A stretch of DNA of 64,000 nucleotides, taken from ZC4RG30 sp965652645 (GTDB lineage Bacteria > Pseudomonadota > Gammaproteobacteria > Steroidobacterales > Steroidobacteraceae). The notes under the pieces are model-generated. The model did no database searches and was not told the origin of the DNA. It saw nothing but the letters and a program-made list of their open reading frames with translations. How positions within the stretch are numbered: the first letter of the stretch is position 1; each line of letters begins with the position of its first letter. The stretch is from the NCBI GenBank assembly GCA_965652645.1, contig CBFGXE010000003.1:62001-126000 (forward strand). Reading direction: 5' to 3'. Shown here piece by piece: positions 8,127-18,319 of the stretch. A program made the position numbers and the translations under genes.

Positions 8127-8990
8127 ATGAGCGACACGAGTGTTCTCCCTCCCCTGGTTGATGCCGCAGGATTTGCGGCACTGCTCGACTCGCCGGGTCT
8201 CATCGTGGTGGATTGCCGCTTCGACCTGGCCGATCCCGCGCAGGGGCTGCGGGAGTATGAATCAGGCCACGTGCCCGGCGCGGTGTTCGCGTCGATGGAC
8301 CAGGACCTGGCCGCGCCGCGCGGCCCGCGCTCCGGGCGGCATCCGCTGCCTTCGCCCGCGGCTTTCGCGCACCTGCTGGGCCGCTGGGGATTCACGCCCG
8401 ATTCGCATGTCATCGCCTACGACCAGGCCAGCGGTGCCGGCGCCGCGCGGCTGTGGTGGATGCTGCGCGCCCGCGGCCATGCGCGGGTGCAGGTGCTCGA
8501 CGGCGGCTGGCAGGCATGGCTGGCGCAGGGCGGCCCGGTTTCCAGGAGCGCCCCCGCGATCGCACCCACGCAGGTTTCGCCGCGGGAGTACGCCGGCGTG
8601 CTCGATGCGGCCCAGGTCGGGGAGGGACTGGCACGGCAGCAGATCGTGCTGGTGGATGCGCGGGCCCCGGAGCGCTTCGCGGGACGCAGCGAGACCATCG
8701 ACCCGGTGGCCGGCCACGTGCCCGGCGCCGCCAACCATCCCTACACGCACAACCTGGATTCCACGCAGCACTGGCTTGCGCCCGCCGGACTGCGCCAGCG
8801 CTGGGCGCCCCTTGTGCAGAAGGCAGCCAACCGGCCCATGGTGATGATGTGCGGCTCTGGCGTCACTGCATGCCACAATCTGCTTGCGCTCGAGCTGGCC
8901 GGCCATGCCGACACCCGCCTGTACGCAGGCAGCTGGAGCGAGTGGATCACCGATCCGGCGCGGCCGGTTGCCACGGGAGAGGACGCTTGA
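8127..8990 (+). CDS. sseA: 3-mercaptopyruvate/thiosulfate sulfurtransferase (tandem rhodanese)
   Basis: A 287-residue two-domain sulfurtransferase. The N-terminal rhodanese domain (about 10-140) is structural; the C-terminal one (about 165-280) carries the catalytic Cys in MMCGSGVTACHNLLAL near residue 241. The loop CGSGVTA is that of mercaptopyruvate sulfurtransferases rather than thiosulfate-specific rhodaneses (CRKGVTA), so 3-mercaptopyruvate is the likelier donor. ATG 8127 was chosen over the upstream frame because it gives the usual N-terminus; a weak CATCAT lies 6 bases before it. It is divergent from the GST gene and directly followed by speA. Confidence 0.92.
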   Translation: MSDTSVLPPLVDAAGFAALLDSPGLIVVDCRFDLADPAQGLREYESGHVPGAVFASMDQDLAAPRGPRSGRHPLPSPAAFAHLLGRWGFTPDSHVIAYDQASGAGAARLWWMLRARGHARVQVLDGGWQAWLAQGGPVSRSAPAIAPTQVSPREYAGVLDAAQVGEGLARQQIVLVDARAPERFAGRSETIDPVAGHVPGAANHPYTHNLDSTQHWLAPAGLRQRWAPLVQKAANRPMVMMCGSGVTACHNLLALELAGHADTRLYAGSWSEWITDPARPVATGEDA

Positions 8991-8998
8991 ACGCCGAC

Positions 8999-10927
<1,929 letters not shown>

Positions 10928-10930
10928 GGC

Positions 10931-13018
10931 TCACCACATGTCGCGCAGGCGCCCGGTGGCGTCGATGCTCACCGGATCCTCCGCCGCGGCCAGGCGCGAA
11001 TCGGAGGCCCGCGCGCTGACGAAGGAAGCCTGCTCGAAGCACTTCATCACCTTGTCGGTGACGAAGCGGCTGCGGCCGCCATAGACATGCGCGTCGCCGC
11101 GCGGAGACTGCTGGGTGAGCGGGAACTTCAGCGGCTGGATCAGCTGCAATTCGTTGCGGGCGCGGGTCATCGCCACATACAGCAGCCGCCGCTCCTCGTC
11201 GATCTGTTCGGGCTTGCTGGCGAATTCGTTCGGGAAGCTGCCGTCCACCACGTTGAGCACGTACACCGTGTCCCACTCCATGCCCTTGGCCGAGTGCACG
11301 GTGGACAGCACCAGGTAATCCTCGTCGAGGTTGCCCTTGCCCGACAGGTCGCTGGTGGACTGGGGCGGATCGAGCGTGAGCTCGGTGAGGAAACGCTCGC
11401 GGCTGGGGAACTGCTGCGAGAGCTGGTCGAGCTGGTCCAGGTCGCCGATGCGCGTGTGGAAATGCTCGTAGATGCGCTCCAGGTGCGGCTGGTACCACTC
11501 GCGCACCTGGCGCACCTGGCCCGGCCAGGGGCGGCCGGGCTCGGCGAGCTTTTCCATCAGCCCGGCCAGGCGGCGGAAGTCGCGCTCCACGGCGGCGGGC
11601 ACCTTGATGCCGGCCAGCGACTTCAGCGAGCCGCCGGCCTCGGCCAGGGCATCGAGCGTCCAGCGCGCATTCACCGGCCCCATGCCGGGCAGCAGCTGCA
11701 GCGCGCGGAAGGCGGCCAGGTCGTTGCGCGGGTTGTCCGCCCAGCGCAGCACCGACAGCATGTCCTTCACGTGCGCGCCCTCGAGGAACTGCAGGCCGCC
11801 GTATTTCACGAAGGGAATGCGGCGGCGGGCCAGCTCCACCTCGAGCAGGTCGCTGTGGCTGCCGCTCCTGAACAGCACGGCCTGGCGGCGCAGGCCCACG
11901 CCGCCCTCGCGTCGCTGCAGCACCTGCTGCGCCACGTATTCGGCCTGGGAGTCCAGGTCATCCACGGTGACGAAATGCGGCGCGGTGCCGCCGGGCCGGG
12001 TGGCCAGCAGGTGCTTGCGGAACTGGCGCGGCGCCTCGGCCATCAGCGCGTTCGCGGCGTCGAGCACGGACTGCGTGGAGCGGTAGTTCTGCCCCAGCGG
12101 GATCACCTCGGCCGCCGGCGTGAAGCGGTCAGGGAAGCCCAGGATGTTCTCCACCGTGGCGGCGCGGAAGGCATAGATGGCCTGCGCGTCGTCGCCCACC
12201 ACGGTGAGGCCGGCGCCATCCGGCTTCATGGCCAGCACGATGTCTGCCTGCAGCTTGTTGGTGTCCTGGTACTCATCGACCAGCACGTGGTCGAACTGGC
12301 TGCCCACGTGCCGCGCCAGCTTCGGCTCGGACATCAGGATGCTCCAGTAGAGCAGCAGGTCGTCGTAGTCGAGCAGGCCCAGCTGCTGCTTGCGCGCCAC
12401 GTAGGCGCGGTAGAGTTTCACCAGGTCAGGCTCCCACTGCGCGCACCAGGGAAACTGGTCGCGCAGCGTGTCGGCCAGCGGGCGGCCGGTATTCACGCGA
12501 TGCGAGTAGATGGCCAGGCAGGTGTCCTTGCGCGGGAAGCGTTGCGTGGACTCCGCCAGCCCGAGCTCGGTGCGAATGGTGTCGAGCAGGTCCGCGGCAT
12601 CGGCGCGGTCGATCACCGAGAAGGCCGGGTCGAGCTTCAGCTGCGGGGCGTAGTGGCGCAGCAGGCGGTTGCCCAGCGAGTGGAAGGTGCCTGTCCAGGT
12701 GAGCCGCTGCCCGATGAGGCGCGACCTGCCGCCCAGCGTGTCATCCAGCGACTGGCGCAGCACCTCCAGCGCACGGCGCCGCATCTCCACGGCCGCGCGG
12801 CGCGTGAAGGTGAGCAGCATGATGCGATGGGGATCCACGCCGTTCACGACCAGGTGCGCCACGCGATGCGCCAGCGTGCTGGTCTTGCCCGTGCCTGCCC
12901 CGGCGACCACCAGCAAGGGGCCGGCGCGCAGCGGCCCGCCCGGCACGGGCTCGCCGAAGCTCGCGGCCTTGCGCTGCGCCGTGTTGAGGGATTCCAGATG
13001 GGAGGGAACTGCGGACAT
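10931..13018 (-). CDS. UvrD/Rep-family (SF1A) ATP-dependent DNA helicase
   Basis: A 695-residue superfamily 1A 3'-5' helicase with every core motif: I (VAGAGTGKTSTLAHR, about 41-55), Ia (LLTFTRRAAVEMRRR), II (LVDEYQDTN), III (VVGDDAQAIYAFRAA), IV (LGQNYRST), V (VLSTVHSAKGMEWDTVYVL) and VI (EERRLLYVAMTRARNEL). The family acts in repair and replication restart. It is shorter at the C-terminus than UvrD/PcrA (about 720) and I cannot assign it to UvrD itself; it looks like the PcrA-like helicase paralogue of many proteobacteria. ATG 13018 is preferred; an in-frame TTG lies 12 bases upstream. Confidence 0.92.
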   Translation of the reverse strand: MSAVPSHLESLNTAQRKAASFGEPVPGGPLRAGPLLVVAGAGTGKTSTLAHRVAHLVVNGVDPHRIMLLTFTRRAAVEMRRRALEVLRQSLDDTLGGRSRLIGQRLTWTGTFHSLGNRLLRHYAPQLKLDPAFSVIDRADAADLLDTIRTELGLAESTQRFPRKDTCLAIYSHRVNTGRPLADTLRDQFPWCAQWEPDLVKLYRAYVARKQQLGLLDYDDLLLYWSILMSEPKLARHVGSQFDHVLVDEYQDTNKLQADIVLAMKPDGAGLTVVGDDAQAIYAFRAATVENILGFPDRFTPAAEVIPLGQNYRSTQSVLDAANALMAEAPRQFRKHLLATRPGGTAPHFVTVDDLDSQAEYVAQQVLQRREGGVGLRRQAVLFRSGSHSDLLEVELARRRIPFVKYGGLQFLEGAHVKDMLSVLRWADNPRNDLAAFRALQLLPGMGPVNARWTLDALAEAGGSLKSLAGIKVPAAVERDFRRLAGLMEKLAEPGRPWPGQVRQVREWYQPHLERIYEHFHTRIGDLDQLDQLSQQFPSRERFLTELTLDPPQSTSDLSGKGNLDEDYLVLSTVHSAKGMEWDTVYVLNVVDGSFPNEFASKPEQIDEERRLLYVAMTRARNELQLIQPLKFPLTQQSPRGDAHVYGGRSRFVTDKVMKCFEQASFVSARASDSRLAAAEDPVSIDATGRLRDMW

Positions 13019-13029
13019 AATCGACCGCA

Positions 13030-13035
13030 ACTATA
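13030..13035 (-). promoter_or_regulatory. -10 element TATAGT of the helicase gene
   Basis: On the minus strand TATAGT (5 of 6 consensus bases) ends 11 bases before the ATG at 13018. A start about 7 bases downstream would leave a leader of only about five bases. No Shine-Dalgarno sequence is present. Confidence 0.5.
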
Positions 13036-13108
13036 GCCAATGCGGTTTCCGCGTGCCTTGAGCCGTAGCGCATATCCAGCGCCTTGTCGCAACAACGCAG
13101 GTTAATCC

Positions 13109-13627
13109 ATGAGTGAAAAGCAGACGGTGTTCAGCGGCACCGTGATCTCCGTCAACGTCGAACAGGTGGCGCTGCCCAACGGCACCCGCGCGCGCTACGA
13201 GATCGTGCACCACCCTGGCGGCGCCGCCGTGGTCGCCGTGGATGACGGGCAACGGGTCTGCCTGCTGCGCCAGTACCGGCCGGCTGGCGGTGGCTGGGTC
13301 TGGGAACTGCCCGCGGGGCGCTTGGAGCCCCGCGAGCCCCCGGATTGCACCGCGCGGCGCGAATTGCGCGAAGAAGCCGGCTGCGAGGCGGAGAGCTGGG
13401 AATCGCTGGGCAGCATCCTCTCCTCGCCCGGTGTCTTTTCGGAAACCATCCACCTGTACCTGGCGCGCGGCCTCAGGCAGGGCGCCAGCAGCCATGAGCA
13501 GCACGAAGTGATCGAGGTGCACTGGGTGCCGCTGGCTGATGCGGCGCGTCAGGCGCTCAGCGGCGAATTGCGGGATGCCAAAACTGTGATAGGCCTCCTG
13601 CGCGCGATGAGCCACATGTCACAATGA
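13109..13627 (+). CDS. Nudix hydrolase, ADP-ribose pyrophosphatase-like
   Basis: A 172-residue Nudix enzyme. The full Nudix box runs from AGRLEPREP to RRELREEAGC (about residues 70-94), with the metal-binding REXXEE core. The upstream beta-strand VCLLRQYRPAGGGWVWELPAG is typical of ADP-ribose/nucleoside-diphosphate-sugar pyrophosphatases (NudF type). The family hydrolyses nucleoside diphosphates linked to other moieties as housecleaning; the substrate here is inferred. CAGG lies 7 bases before the ATG. Divergent from the helicase gene. Confidence 0.9.
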   Translation: MSEKQTVFSGTVISVNVEQVALPNGTRARYEIVHHPGGAAVVAVDDGQRVCLLRQYRPAGGGWVWELPAGRLEPREPPDCTARRELREEAGCEAESWESLGSILSSPGVFSETIHLYLARGLRQGASSHEQHEVIEVHWVPLADAARQALSGELRDAKTVIGLLRAMSHMSQ

Positions 13628-13649
13628 CAGGAGATCTGGTAGCGACTGG

Positions 13650-13655
13650 TATCTT
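13650..13655 (+). promoter_or_regulatory. Extended -10 element TGGTATCTT of the 13663 gene
   Basis: TATCTT with an upstream TG (extended -10) ends 7 bases before the ATG at 13663. It would make this small gene an independent leaderless unit rather than the tail of the Nudix operon. Confidence 0.4.
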
Positions 13656-13662
13656 CCTGGTG

Positions 13663-13980
13663 ATGGGCAAGAAAGACGACAAGTTCTCGATGCATGTGCC
13701 GGAGGAAGACTCCGAGCGGCAGATGCCCGACCACCTGGAGATCATCGAGACCGGTCCTGGCGGCAAGCCGAAGAATCGCCTGCAGGGCGGCGCCTACGAC
13801 CCCTACCAGAAGCAGGACCCGGGCTCCCCGGGCGACACGGCGCGCATCCGCAAGCCGCGCGTGGACCTGCGCAAGCTCTCCGAGTGGATCAAGACCACGC
13901 AGCAGGTGAAGGCGCTGCGCGAGGAAGACCTGCGCGAGGCCGCGCGCCTGGCCGGGAAGGGCGGCAAGCCCCGCAAGTAG
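13663..13980 (+). CDS. Small hydrophilic hypothetical protein (105 aa)
   Basis: I do not recognise the family. The protein starts MGKKDDKFSMHVPEEDSERQ, is highly charged with no hydrophobic segment, has a Gly/Pro-rich, probably disordered middle (GGAYDPYQKQDPGSPGD, about 45-61), and ends in an amphipathic helix (RKLSEWIKTTQQVKALREED) and a basic tail. ATG 13663 follows an extended -10-like TGGTATCTT by 7 bases; the in-frame ATG at 13624 overlaps the Nudix stop and has no ribosome binding site. The stop abuts the stop of the convergent lptF gene. A nucleic-acid or partner-binding role is possible but not supported directly. Confidence 0.6.
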   Translation: MGKKDDKFSMHVPEEDSERQMPDHLEIIETGPGGKPKNRLQGGAYDPYQKQDPGSPGDTARIRKPRVDLRKLSEWIKTTQQVKALREEDLREAARLAGKGGKPRK

Positions 13981-15105
13981 TCAGGCCGGATGCAGCGGCC
14001 GCCAGCGCGCCCGTGCATCCAGCAGGCGCGGCAGGGCCAGCAGGCCCGCAGCCAGCGCGATCACCGCGGCATGTGCCCACCACAAACCCGGCACCGGCGG
14101 CAGTTCGCCGCGTTCCAGCAGCGTGCGGCCGCTGGTGAGCAGGCCCGCATGCAACGCGAACAGCAGCACTGCCAGCGGCACGCGCGCATGGCGCCCCTGC
14201 CGCGGGCGCAGCCGTGACAGTGGCACCGCGAGGAACCCGAGCACCAGCACGCTGGCCACCCAGCCGATGCGCCAGTGCAGCTCCGCCACATGGCGGGGAT
14301 CGGTCGAGGCCAGCAGCACGCCGTTGGCCAGTCCGTCCACGCGCGGGCGCCCCGGCAGCCGCGCCTGCGGCACGGCGAGCCGTACCAGCTGTTCCCTGAA
14401 GCGGGTGATGCGCCAGTCCAGTCCGCCCGGCGTGCCCTCGTAACCCTCGCCGTCGAAGAGGCTCACCAGGATGAAGTCGCCCTCGGGCGCGATGCGGTAA
14501 CGCGCCCGCTCGGCCAGCAGCACCTGCAGCCGCTGCGCACCGGCGCGGACAGGCAGGTCGCGCTCGATGAACACCTCGCGCAGTGTGCCGTCGGGATCGG
14601 CGGTGCGGAAGTGCAGCGTGGTGCCCTCGCCCACGTCGCGGAACTCGCCGGGCGCCAGCCCGCGCGTCACGGCGGTGCGCAACGCCGCCAGCCGCAGCGC
14701 CGCTACCTCGCGCGCGGCAGCGGGTGCATCGATGAAGGCCACCCAGGCGGCCAGCAGCGCCACCGGCAACACCACCGCCCCGGCAGCCAGGTAGAGCACG
14801 GAACGCGGCATGCCCGCCGCCTGCGCGGCGGTGACCTCGCTGTCGTAGTAGAGGCGTCCCAGCCCCAGCACGCCGCCGAGCACCACCGCGAAGGGCAGGA
14901 TCACCCCGAGGTTGCTGCGCAGGGAGAGCAGCACCAGGCGCGGCACGCTGGCGCCGGGAATCTGCCCGTCGGCGGCGCGTCCCATCACGAAGGAGAACTG
15001 GTAGACCAGCAGCACGGCCAGCAGGATCACGGCCACCAGCAGGGTCTGCGCCGCGATCGCGCGCAGCACATGGCGGAAGAAGATGCCCCGCGCCGCCGCG
15101 CGCAT
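13981..15105 (-). CDS. lptF: LPS export ABC permease LptF
   Basis: A 374-residue LptF/LptG-family inner-membrane protein. It has two N-terminal membrane helices, another pair around residues 50-125, a periplasmic beta-jellyroll (about 130-270), and two or three C-terminal helices. AELHWRIGWVASVL followed by VPLSRLRPRQGR (about 280-310) matches LptF rather than LptG. LptF normally pairs with LptG and LptB2 to extract lipopolysaccharide and pass it to LptC/A. It is the last gene of a seven-gene operon and lies 3 bases after the CpeT-like lipoprotein gene. The usual adjacent lptG is absent: the next gene is convergent. Confidence 0.85.
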   Translation of the reverse strand: MRAAARGIFFRHVLRAIAAQTLLVAVILLAVLLVYQFSFVMGRAADGQIPGASVPRLVLLSLRSNLGVILPFAVVLGGVLGLGRLYYDSEVTAAQAAGMPRSVLYLAAGAVVLPVALLAAWVAFIDAPAAAREVAALRLAALRTAVTRGLAPGEFRDVGEGTTLHFRTADPDGTLREVFIERDLPVRAGAQRLQVLLAERARYRIAPEGDFILVSLFDGEGYEGTPGGLDWRITRFREQLVRLAVPQARLPGRPRVDGLANGVLLASTDPRHVAELHWRIGWVASVLVLGFLAVPLSRLRPRQGRHARVPLAVLLFALHAGLLTSGRTLLERGELPPVPGLWWAHAAVIALAAGLLALPRLLDARARWRPLHPA

Positions 15106-15108
15106 GGC

Positions 15109-15750
15109 CTACCAGGGCGCGTCGGCGCGGCGCGCGTAGCGGAACCAGGGGTCGGATGGCCCCGGCACCGCAACGCCCGCTGCATCGCGCTGCAGCTCAT
15201 ACAGGGAGACGCCGTCGGCATCGAGCTCCAGGCGCTCTTCCACGCGCAGCGTCTCGCCGGTGCCCGGCGCGGAAATGCGGCAGCCGCTGCTGCCGCTGCC
15301 GGTGAAGCCGCCGCCGCTGCGCGTGACCAGGATGTCGCACCCCAGGCGCGGCTTCACGTCCTGCGCCAGCATGCTCTTGAAGAGGTCGCGGTTCAGGTGG
15401 CCGTCGCGCCAGCGCGAAGGCTCCACCAGGTCGGCCTTCGACAGCAGGGCCCGTTCGCCGTCCTCCGCGGGGCGCAGCACCAGCAGGTATTGCGCGAACA
15501 CGCGCCGCGGGTCATCGGCGGCCATCTCCTGCACGTAGAAAACATGCCTGGCCACCTGCGCGGCCTGCACCGGCGCGATCACCAGGTGCACGGCCGGGTG
15601 CCCGCCACCGGTGCGCGACTGCGCCAGGTTGTCGTAGCTGCCGGGCAGCATGGTCGCCAGCTGCGTTGCGAAGAGTTCGCCGCGCTCCGGCTGCGAGGCG
15701 CACGCCGCCAGCAACAGGAGTGCACACCACAATGAATTCCTAACCACCAT
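15109..15750 (-). CDS. CpcT/CpeT-like (DUF1001) lipoprotein
   Basis: A 213-residue protein with a lipoprotein signal (LLLLAAC, mature Cys near residue 17). The rest resembles the CpcT/CpeT chromophore lyase family: MLPGSYDNLAQSR (about 34-46), HVFYVQEMAADDPRRVFAQY (about 68-87), then GCDILVTRSGGGFTGS and GETLRVEERLELDADG. In cyanobacteria these calycin-fold proteins attach bilins to phycobiliproteins; proteobacterial homologues are of unknown function. No phycobiliprotein gene is nearby, so another hydrophobic ligand is likelier. The ATG overlaps the end of the ATP-grasp gene by 11 bases, and lptF follows. An envelope role is inferred from the lipobox and lptF. Confidence 0.7.
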   Translation of the reverse strand: MVVRNSLWCALLLLAACASQPERGELFATQLATMLPGSYDNLAQSRTGGGHPAVHLVIAPVQAAQVARHVFYVQEMAADDPRRVFAQYLLVLRPAEDGERALLSKADLVEPSRWRDGHLNRDLFKSMLAQDVKPRLGCDILVTRSGGGFTGSGSSGCRISAPGTGETLRVEERLELDADGVSLYELQRDAAGVAVPGPSDPWFRYARRADAPW

Positions 15751-16777
15751 AGACCACCCGCCATTGCGCCGGATAAGTGAGGCCAAGCTTGACGATTGAA
15801 TCGAGCAGCGCCGGATAGTCGCGCCCGGCCGCCGCCGCGGCGCAGGCGAAATCCTCCTCGCGGGCCAGGTGCGGGTTCGCATTGGCCTCCAGCGCGTAGA
15901 CGCTGCCGTCCGCGCGCATGCGGAAGTCCATGCGCGCGTAGCCGGTGAGGCCCAGCGCGCGGTAGATGCGGCGCGTGAGCCGGTCGAGCTGGGCCTGCAC
16001 GCCGGGCGGCAGGTCGCGCGCCGGGGCGCTGTCGATGCCGTAGCGGGCGCGGTACTTGGCGTCCCACTTCACCTTGCGCGTGGCGATGGCGCTGCCCTTG
16101 TCGGACATGCTGCCGAAGTTCAGCTCCCATACCGGGAAGGTGGTGATGCGCTGGTTGCCCAGCGCGCCCACGTACAGTTCCCGCCCCTCGATGTATTCCT
16201 CGACCAGCGCATCGGACTTGTGCTGTTCGATCACGAACTCCACCCGCTCCCTCAGCTGCCCGGCATTGGTCACCACCGAGGCCTGCGCGATGCCCTGGGA
16301 GGCGTCGTCGGTGCTGGACTTCACGAACAGCGGGTAGCGGATGCGGCGCGGGATCTTCACCTTCAGCTCGCGGCGGAACACCTGGAACAGGGGCGTGGGG
16401 ATACGGTGGTACGCAAACACCTGCTTGCACAGCGCCTTGTCGCGCGACAGCAGCAGCCCGCGCGGATTGCAGCCGGTGTAGGGCTGGCGCAGCATCTCGA
16501 GGAAGGCCACCACGTGCTGGTCGTAGCTGACGATGCCGTCGAACTCCTCCAGCAGGTTGAAGACCACGTCCGGCTGCCATTCGGCGATGGTGGCGCGCAG
16601 CTCGGTGATGGTGTCGAGCACCCTCAGCGCGCGCACCTCGTGGCCGGAAGCCTTCAGCGTCTGGATGACGTCGAACTCGGTGCGCCACTCCCCGATGGCC
16701 TTGGCATCCTGCCCGTCGAGGGAATCGGGCGGCATCAGGGTCGGATGCAGCACCACCAGTACGCGCGAACGCTTCAT
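15740..16777 (-). CDS. ATP-grasp ligase, D-Ala-D-Ala ligase-like
   Basis: A 345-residue ATP-grasp enzyme. The N-terminal part (VLVVLHPTLMPPDS; DVVFNLLEEFDGIVSYDQ, about 70-87) and YTGCNPRGLLLSRDKALCKQV (about 98-118) resemble D-alanine-D-alanine ligase. The grasp core has FVKSSTDDASQGI (nucleotide Lys), ALVEEYIEGRELYVG, and the magnesium ligands in ARMDFRMRADGSVYALEANANPH (Asp, Glu, Asn; about 280-302). A true Ddl is unlikely: this sits in a conserved-looking group with a zinc metallopeptidase (4-base overlap upstream) and not in a cell-division cluster. It probably joins an amino or hydroxy acid to a carboxylate; the substrate is unknown. Confidence 0.85.
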   Translation of the reverse strand: MKRSRVLVVLHPTLMPPDSLDGQDAKAIGEWRTEFDVIQTLKASGHEVRALRVLDTITELRATIAEWQPDVVFNLLEEFDGIVSYDQHVVAFLEMLRQPYTGCNPRGLLLSRDKALCKQVFAYHRIPTPLFQVFRRELKVKIPRRIRYPLFVKSSTDDASQGIAQASVVTNAGQLRERVEFVIEQHKSDALVEEYIEGRELYVGALGNQRITTFPVWELNFGSMSDKGSAIATRKVKWDAKYRARYGIDSAPARDLPPGVQAQLDRLTRRIYRALGLTGYARMDFRMRADGSVYALEANANPHLAREEDFACAAAAAGRDYPALLDSIVKLGLTYPAQWRVVYGG

Positions 16778-17805
16778 AGGTTCAGTTGCGGACGCTCCCT
16801 TTCGCCGAACAGCCGCGCCATGCTGCCGAGCAGCCAGCGCGCGTGCGGCATCGCGTCCCGCTGCGACCCCCTGAGGTAAAGCCCCATATTATCCGCGCGC
16901 TCGATGGCGATGCGCAGTACCTGCTGCAGGTTATACGCTTCGGCCGCGCCCTGGCTGCCGGCCAGCAGCTCGCGGCGCCGGGCGCGCAGGAAGGTTGCCG
17001 CCCTGGTCAGCCCGGCGCGCGGCGGGCGCCGCGTGAACACGCGCAGCAGCAGCGTGTCGGATGCCTCGCTGCACCAGTCGGTCTGGCGGGCGAGCTTCTC
17101 GCGGTAGTGTTCGGCCAGCGTGCGCTGGTTCTTTCCCAGCGGCTCGATGTGCGCGCGGCTGGTGACCCGCGGCGGCTCGGTGGACAGCTGGCGCATCAGC
17201 TCGTCCACGTAGCGCAATTTCTCCCAGGCCGGCCAGCTCGCATAGCTGCGCCGCCAGTCCGAGTTCGGCTTCAGCCATACCGCGAAGGTCTCGGCGAAGT
17301 CCTCGGTGGGATGCGCCTGCGCGTACCAGTCGCCCAGGTGCTGCACGAAACGCCGGCTGCCCGGCCGCGCGCGGTAGGAATCGGGGTATCGCAGCGACGC
17401 CGGGCCGAACAGCTCGCGCCAGCGGGCGCGGCGGCGCAGGCGGTAGGCCGTGTCGATGGCGTGGCCCACCTCATGGCGCAGGATGCGCATCATCCACTTC
17501 TGGTTGCCCCCCTCCACCTGCCGCATCATGCGCCGCTCCAGCCGCATCAGCCGTGGATGGGCCAGGTAGAAGGGCACGGCGATGCCCGGCACGCCGTCGG
17601 GGGAGAACCACTCCTCGGCCAGCCACATGTGCGGGCGGAAGTTCAGGCCGCGCCGCGCCAGCTCGTCGTGCACGCGGTTCAGGCGCCGTTCCAGCGACGT
17701 GCCACGCAGCTTCAGCCCCAGGTCGCAGAAGCGCACCTGCAGCAGCTCGGTATCGGTCAGGCGCGACCAGTGCGCGCCGCCGCGCAGCTCACGTGTCCTG
17801 GGCAT
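16774..17805 (-). CDS. Putative zinc metallopeptidase (HExxH)
   Basis: A 343-residue zincin-like protein without signal peptide. The zinc motif HEVGH is near residue 110 (ILRHEVGHAIDTAY); about 60 residues on, HPTEDFAETFAVWL supplies a plausible third ligand, matching the 'putative zinc-binding metallopeptidase' group in which HPxEDxAETxAxxL follows the HExxH. The C-terminal third is Arg-rich and helical. It overlaps the ATP-grasp gene by 4 bases and the phosphatase gene by 17, implying coupled translation. Whether it matures or degrades the ligase product is unknown. Confidence 0.8.
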   Translation of the reverse strand: MPRTRELRGGAHWSRLTDTELLQVRFCDLGLKLRGTSLERRLNRVHDELARRGLNFRPHMWLAEEWFSPDGVPGIAVPFYLAHPRLMRLERRMMRQVEGGNQKWMMRILRHEVGHAIDTAYRLRRRARWRELFGPASLRYPDSYRARPGSRRFVQHLGDWYAQAHPTEDFAETFAVWLKPNSDWRRSYASWPAWEKLRYVDELMRQLSTEPPRVTSRAHIEPLGKNQRTLAEHYREKLARQTDWCSEASDTLLLRVFTRRPPRAGLTRAATFLRARRRELLAGSQGAAEAYNLQQVLRIAIERADNMGLYLRGSQRDAMPHARWLLGSMARLFGERERPQLNL

Positions 17806-18319
17806 GCACCGGCTCCACTATCCAGTCGAGGATGTAGCGTTCCTGCGCTTCGGTTTCAGGCACGTGCGGCCACACGCCCGAACGGGCGTTGTGCTGCCAC
17901 AGGCGGTTCAGCTCGGTCATGGCCTGCTGCGGAGCCTGGCCGCATTCCCTGAGGTAGCAGCCGATGGTCATGCCGGTGCGCCCGTAGCCGGCGCGGCAGT
18001 GCACGTAGACCGCCCCCTCCCCGGACAGCTCCTGTGCCAGCACCCGCTGGATGCGGCGCATGTCCGCCGGCTTCGCCGGCACGGAATGATCGGGAACCGG
18101 CAGGCGGTGCACCCTGGCTTCGGCAGGCAGGAAAGACCTGTAGTCAGGCATTTCCCCTTCCTGCGTCAGGTCGATGAAGGTGCGCACGCCGGCGGCCAGC
18201 AGCAGCTGCAGGCGGCGGCTGTGGCCGGCCACGCTGCCCGCACAGGGGTGCTCGCCGGCGAGCAGGCGGCCACGCTCCACCCAGTAGCTGTTGGCCAGCG
18301 GCGGTGGCGGCATCCTCAT
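17789..18319 (-). CDS. Dual-specificity/tyrosine protein phosphatase
   Basis: A 176-residue cysteine phosphatase. The P-loop is VYVHCRAGYGRTGMTIG (about 108-124; catalytic Cys and Arg in HCxxGxxRTG), and the general-acid Asp is probably in LPVPDHSVP about 35 residues upstream. The N-terminal NSYWVERGRLLAGEHP is typical of bacterial DSP-like proteins. The substrate may be a phosphoprotein, phosphoinositide-like or sugar phosphate. It overlaps ttcA by 4 bases and the metallopeptidase gene by 17, placing it within the ligase/peptidase operon. Confidence 0.88.
   Translation of the reverse strand: MRMPPPPLANSYWVERGRLLAGEHPCAGSVAGHSRRLQLLLAAGVRTFIDLTQEGEMPDYRSFLPAEARVHRLPVPDHSVPAKPADMRRIQRVLAQELSGEGAVYVHCRAGYGRTGMTIGCYLRECGQAPQQAMTELNRLWQHNARSGVWPHVPETEAQERYILDWIVEPVHAQDT

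Noticed and set aside
8453..8998. In-frame N-terminal extension of speA by about 180 codons
   Set aside because: It overlaps sseA, and SpeA homologues begin near 8999; the extension is low-complexity.
11087..13036. Plus-strand frame (649 codons)
   Set aside because: Antisense to the helicase, which carries all SF1A motifs.
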